From a virus: DNA of 23,413 nt. The notes below the pieces were generated by a model, which was not told the DNA's origin, did not search any database, and saw only the letters and a program-made list of their open reading frames with translations. The stretch is from positions 1-23,413 of the IMG/VR virus record IMGVR_UViG_3300030107_001068; one strand, written 5' to 3'. Position numbers and translations under genes: made by a program. Positions 21,237 to 23,413 of the stretch are shown here, in pieces (the first letter of the stretch is position 1; the number at the start of each line of letters is the position of its first letter).

Positions 21237-21664
21237 CACAAACCATTTTTAAATTTTTCCCAGTCTATTGCATTTTTAATTTGAAAGTTACGGTTATTCA
21301 ACATCCGTAAAACGCTGTCAAGAAAATATAAGACCTGATCTATGTAGTCTATTTTATACTGAAGTTTTCTGACCTCTTCATCAGCACCAATAAACATTTC
21401 TAATTCTTTTTTATCTGTTAATTTTAAATCAAAAGGTAGTTCTTTATATACTGTAGCAGGTGCTTTACCTTTATAATATATCCATTTCTCTTTAACTAAT
21501 CCTTTCATTTCACTTTCACGTTCTTTCTTCATCAGAGCAAACGTATTATAAGATTCCATATACCTCATATGTAATTGAGGTATTCTAATAGACTCTTCAC
21601 AGTAGAGATCAGTATCAATTACACTGTCTTTCTTCCACTGCTCTTGGAGCTGTTCAAGATTCAT
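21236..21664 (-). CDS. uvsY: UvsY recombination mediator
   Basis: The 142-residue product matches T4 UvsY in order: LEQLQEQWKKDSVIDTDLY at the N-terminus (T4 LEDLQEELKKDVFID), an all-helical middle with a basic patch and YYKGKAP, KLTDKKELEMFIGADEEVRK (T4 KSEMKTVLSADKDV) and the C-terminal helix with LDSVLRMLNNRNFQIKNAID (T4 GALDAIKSRGFAIKH). UvsY loads the UvsX recombinase onto gp32-coated single-stranded DNA. The length agrees with T4 (137). The ATG overlaps the upstream stop by one base (TAATG). Confidence 0.92.
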   Translation of the reverse strand: MNLEQLQEQWKKDSVIDTDLYCEESIRIPQLHMRYMESYNTFALMKKERESEMKGLVKEKWIYYKGKAPATVYKELPFDLKLTDKKELEMFIGADEEVRKLQYKIDYIDQVLYFLDSVLRMLNNRNFQIKNAIDWEKFKNGL

Positions 21665-21894
21665 TATATGCCTTGGTCTTTAGTTTTGTTAAAAAATTCC
21701 TTTAGTGATGATTGTACATTAGGTGGTTCAGGTTCTTTAATACCTTTTATCTTCTTCCATTTATTATGTAATGCACCCATCATCCATGACTGAGATAAAC
21801 TCCTAGGACCATTCTCAAGCAGTTCTAACTCATACTTGCTAGTGGTGTAGGCTTTCATCTCCTCTCGCCAATTGGATTCTTCTTGCTCTGCCAT
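21664..21894 (-). CDS. Conserved hypothetical 76-residue protein upstream of uvsY
   Basis: The product begins MAEQEESNWREEMKAYTTSK and is acidic and helical, with LELLENGPRSLSQSWMMGAL and a C-terminal part SLKEFFNKTKDQG. It has no signal peptide or membrane span. It is the first gene after the promoter at 21919-21947 and runs directly into uvsY. I recall a similar small gene at this place in other cyanomyoviruses. Function is unknown. Confidence 0.8.
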   Translation of the reverse strand: MAEQEESNWREEMKAYTTSKYELELLENGPRSLSQSWMMGALHNKWKKIKGIKEPEPPNVQSSLKEFFNKTKDQGI

Positions 21895-21918
21895 TTGAAA
21901 CTACCCACAGGTATATGA

Positions 21919-21947
21919 ACTCTAGCACTATTTACGAGTTTTGTCAA
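21919..21947 (-). promoter_or_regulatory. Sigma70-type promoter for the uvsY-uvsW genes
   Basis: On the minus strand a perfect TTGACA (21942-21947), a 17-base spacer and TAGAGT (21919-21924, four of six). The spacer includes GTAAATAG, which also resembles a late promoter. The element fills the gap between the 47-residue gene and the 76-residue gene and would drive uvsY, the oxygenase and uvsW. Confidence 0.65.
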
Positions 21948-22091
21948 CTAGAGCAGTATTGCCCCTATAACAAATCCCTTAGCGAATGCTAGACAAAGCA
22001 TTTGATAATCAGTCAAGTTAAACTTGTCCTGTATCTTTTTTGCCCACTTCTTATCCCATTCTTTAATTTGATTTAATTTTTTAATAATCAT
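21948..22091 (-). CDS. Small membrane-associated protein, 47 residues
   Basis: A short gene from ATG at 22091 to TAG at 21948-21950. The product is MIIKKLNQIKEWDKKWAKKI followed by a neutral and then hydrophobic C-terminus with LAFAKGFVIGAILL. The very basic amphipathic first half and the hydrophobic end suggest a membrane-binding helix. The start overlaps the tail-tube-like gene's stop as ATGA. From memory small proteins with the same YQ-x-x-C-x-x-FAKG pattern occur in other cyanophages. Function is unknown. Confidence 0.8.
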   Translation of the reverse strand: MIIKKLNQIKEWDKKWAKKIQDKFNLTDYQMLCLAFAKGFVIGAILL

Positions 22092-22648
22092 CTTCTTGTT
22101 AATGAACTAACGTTTCTTACTTCAAACAACATATATTTAAACGTTGCTGATGCAGTTAAATATGTATTATCATTTCCAGTAACATCAAATGGTAATCCAC
22201 TCAATGCAGTTGGGTATAGCGATCTAAACAGAATATCAAAATTTGCTAAGTTATTATTATTCAATATCTGAAGTGTTGCATCTGAAAATCTTGGATCATC
22301 TCTCTCAGACATTTTCCATTTCTGTTCCCATTCTTTTCTTTCTCCATAATTTTGAGGAGTTCCTAATGCTCTCATCCAGTTATGGATCTCCATATAGTTT
22401 CTTAAATCTTCATCTACAATAAACTCAACTTCCAAATCACCATAAACCATGTTCCCTTCAATAGGAATTGGAACCATACCAGGAGTAGGTATTGGAACTT
22501 CACCGATTGATATTGTAGGTACAGTTGCTTTCTGGCACAAGAAAGAAGTCTTACTTGCCTTCTTCAATAAGAAAACAAAACCTATAGGAGACAGAAAGTT
22601 TTTATTTGTTAATTGGTCTTGATACCAGTTGTTAGCTGTGCTAGCCAT
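22088..22648 (-). CDS. Tail tube-like (T4 gp19 fold) virion protein
   Basis: The 186-residue product begins MASTANNWYQDQLTNKNFLS and resembles T4 gp19-type tail tube proteins: an N-terminal strand FVFLLKKA, the CQKATVPTISIGEVPIPTPG segment (compare CKATALPAG in T4 gp19), the strand pair YGDLEVEFIVDEDLRNYMEIHNWM (quoted in parts: LEVEFIVDEDLRNYMEIH, compare WTVTVMNDEAHDARQKFVDW), and a C-terminal strand ATFKYMLFEV. The likeness is in pattern, with moderate identity. It may be the tail tube monomer or a related tube-cap/baseplate protein such as gp54. It lies apart from a visible structural cluster, next to uvsY genes and a tRNA. Confidence 0.8.
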   Translation of the reverse strand: MASTANNWYQDQLTNKNFLSPIGFVFLLKKASKTSFLCQKATVPTISIGEVPIPTPGMVPIPIEGNMVYGDLEVEFIVDEDLRNYMEIHNWMRALGTPQNYGERKEWEQKWKMSERDDPRFSDATLQILNNNNLANFDILFRSLYPTALSGLPFDVTGNDNTYLTASATFKYMLFEVRNVSSLTRR

Positions 22649-22654
22649 GAAGTC

Positions 22655-22675
22655 AAATACTTAACAATAGTATTT
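22655..22675. repeat. Inverted repeat at the tail-tube gene leader
   Basis: Perfect 7-base arms AAATACT (22655-22661) and AGTATTT (22669-22675) surround a seven-base loop, just upstream of the tail-tube-like gene. It could fold in the message leader or mark a protein-binding site. Confidence 0.45.
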
Positions 22676-22678
22676 AGC
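22671..22678 (-). promoter_or_regulatory. Possible late promoter for the tail-tube-like gene
   Basis: The minus strand reads GCTAAATA, close to the T4-like late octamer, 23 bases upstream of the tail-tube-like start. A structural gene is the type expected under gp55 control. It overlaps the inverted repeat. Confidence 0.4.
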
Positions 22679-22693
22679 TTTGATATATAGTAA

Positions 22694-22776
22694 CTCTAGG
22701 GGATGGAGTCGAACCACCAAGACTAAAAGTCAACACGGAAACAGCGTGTCGCGTTTACCAGTTTCGCCACCCTAGA
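22694..22776 (-). tRNA. Atypical tRNA, anticodon GUU (Asn), long variable arm
   Basis: The minus strand folds into a full cloverleaf. The acceptor stem is TCTAGGG with CCCTAGA (seven pairs), followed by G as discriminator base; CCA is not encoded. The D stem is GCG/CGC around AAACTGGTAAA. The anticodon stem is ACACG/CGTGT (five pairs) with loop CTGTTTC, giving anticodon GTT (Asn). The T arm is GGTGG/CCATC with loop TTCGACT. The variable region is 14 bases and forms a four-pair arm, GACT/AGTC. Such an arm is typical for Leu, Ser and Tyr tRNAs, not Asn, and the D-arm resembles tRNA-Leu. Base 37 is U, where a purine is nearly always found. It begins eight bases after the stop of a synthetase-like gene. 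Confidence 0.82.
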
Positions 22777-22780
22777 TTGA

Positions 22781-22797
22781 GGCACTATGAAAGTGCC
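22781..22797. repeat. Hairpin across the synthetase-like stop codon
   Basis: Perfect six-base arms GGCACT (22781-22786) and AGTGCC (22792-22797) surround a five-base loop. It covers the stop codon of the synthetase-like gene and lies four bases ahead of the tRNA. No U-run follows, so a role in message end formation or tRNA processing is more likely than termination. Confidence 0.55.
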
Positions 22798-23413
22798 GAG
22801 ATTATGCGAGTCATACCAATGCCTCCACCTGATCTTGGGAAGAAATCGAATGAGAGGAAGTCTTCTAATTCTTTCTCTACTCTACTTCTACCAAATAGAT
22901 CAATAATCAGTTGAGCATATTGTCCATCTGATATAGTGTAAAAGGTATTACGCATTTGATCTTTGTCGGTACTGCGTTCTGCAGAACCTATTGTCTCCAT
23001 CCCATTGAGAATAACATCAATCTTTTTACTTGTGCCATCATCATTACGTGCCATGTTCCAGAATGGTGATGTCCACTCAGGGAAGTCAGTAATCATACCA
23101 CGACCAATAGATTCTTCATGGTCATGATCAAGTTCTTTAGTGTTAAACTGATTAGCCCAATCATTATATTTCTTAATCTTATTCTGTTCGTCTAATGGTA
23201 AACCCAACCAACGACACAATTCAATCTCCATATCTTTAAGTTCATCAACACCACCCTTCATCTCGAACTCAAACATGGGGAAGATAGTTTCATGTCTACC
23301 TGCTACAGGATTGGGTTCTGCTCTATATGATGTAGAGACACAGAAAAACCCCTCTGCTTTGGGGTTAGAAAGTAATTCATATTCAAGCCACATCTGACCT
23401 GTCTGAGGTAGTG
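22785..23413 (-). CDS. Class II aminoacyl-tRNA synthetase-like protein, 3' part (runs off window)
   Basis: The gene enters from the right edge; a Met at 23393 is internal, since the frame continues upstream without a stop (LPQTGQMWLEYELL). The visible 209 or so residues contain the class II catalytic core. Motif 2 is SYRAEPNPVAGRHETIFPMF (R-x-E, then R-H), then FEMKG. ETIGSAERS follows, and motif 3 is GGGIGMTRI with its conserved Arg. This matches the Asp/Asn/Lys synthetase group and the small stand-alone 'amino acid-tRNA ligase-related' proteins, which lack an anticodon-binding domain; asparagine synthetase A is also related. The sequence ends right after motif 3. Substrate cannot be told; Asn is suggested only by the tRNA that follows. 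Confidence 0.82.
   Translation of the reverse strand, partial: LPQTGQMWLEYELLSNPKAEGFFCVSTSYRAEPNPVAGRHETIFPMFEFEMKGGVDELKDMEIELCRWLGLPLDEQNKIKKYNDWANQFNTKELDHDHEESIGRGMITDFPEWTSPFWNMARNDDGTSKKIDVILNGMETIGSAERSTDKDQMRNTFYTISDGQYAQLIIDLFGRSRVEKELEDFLSFDFFPRSGGGIGMTRIISALS

Noticed and set aside
1-23413. CRISPR arrays, insertion sequences, integrase or attachment sites
   Set aside because: No spaced repeats, transposase motifs or integrase were seen; the phage looks strictly lytic in this window.

Overview
The window looks like part of an A+T-rich genome of a T4-like myovirus infecting marine cyanobacteria (a cyanomyovirus). A nearly complete T4-type replication, recombination and transcription set is present on the minus strand: the gp19-like tail tube protein, UvsY, UvsW, gp55, gp47, gp46, gp45, gp44, gp62 and RegA. 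The cyanobacterial host is indicated by host-derived metabolic genes: phycocyanobilin:ferredoxin oxidoreductase (pcyA), a DUF3110 protein, a phosphate-binding protein (pstS), hsp20 and a cobS-like ATPase. There are no insertion sequences, CRISPR arrays or ribosomal RNA genes.

Layout from low to high coordinate. 1-333: 5' part of pstS (minus), preceded by direct repeats resembling a Pho box. 380-820: hsp20 (minus). 972-2910: three plus-strand genes in a row, each with an export signal sequence; the third has no normal start codon near its signal peptide and its 3' end overlaps the opposing gene for 128 bases. 2783-5145: five minus-strand genes for unknown, partly membrane-anchored proteins. 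5173-10807: the replisome operon (DUF3310 protein, gp45, purC, gp44, membrane protein, pyrE, small proteins, dam, gp62, regA), with purine, pyrimidine and methylase genes inserted between the clamp and clamp-loader genes. 10819-14982: cobS-like AAA+ ATPase, a 54-residue protein, pcyA, and a large HExxH plus von Willebrand A protein. 15000-21894: gp46/gp47 nuclease complex with two small genes, gp55, an unknown protein, UvsW, a 2-oxoglutarate oxygenase, UvsY. 21948-22648: a 47-residue protein and the tail-tube-like protein. 22694-22776: an atypical tRNA. 22785-23413: the 3' part of a class II aminoacyl-tRNA-synthetase-like gene, cut by the window edge.

Nearly all minus-strand genes touch or overlap by 1-20 bases, so they form long translationally coupled operons. 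I found seven sigma70-type promoters on the minus strand, all with a 17-base spacer, several buried in coding sequence; these are the likely entry points for host RNA polymerase. gp55 (late sigma) and RegA (translational repressor) would then switch the programme. purC, pyrE, pcyA and pstS would support nucleotide, bilin and phosphate supply during infection.

The most unusual items are: the synthetase-like gene directly followed by a tRNA with a GUU (Asn) anticodon, a long class II variable arm and a pyrimidine at position 37; the third secreted gene with no visible start codon; the antisense overlap at 2783-2910; and the close grouping of cobS, pcyA and a CobT-like protein. All functions are inferred from reading motifs by eye, without database searches.
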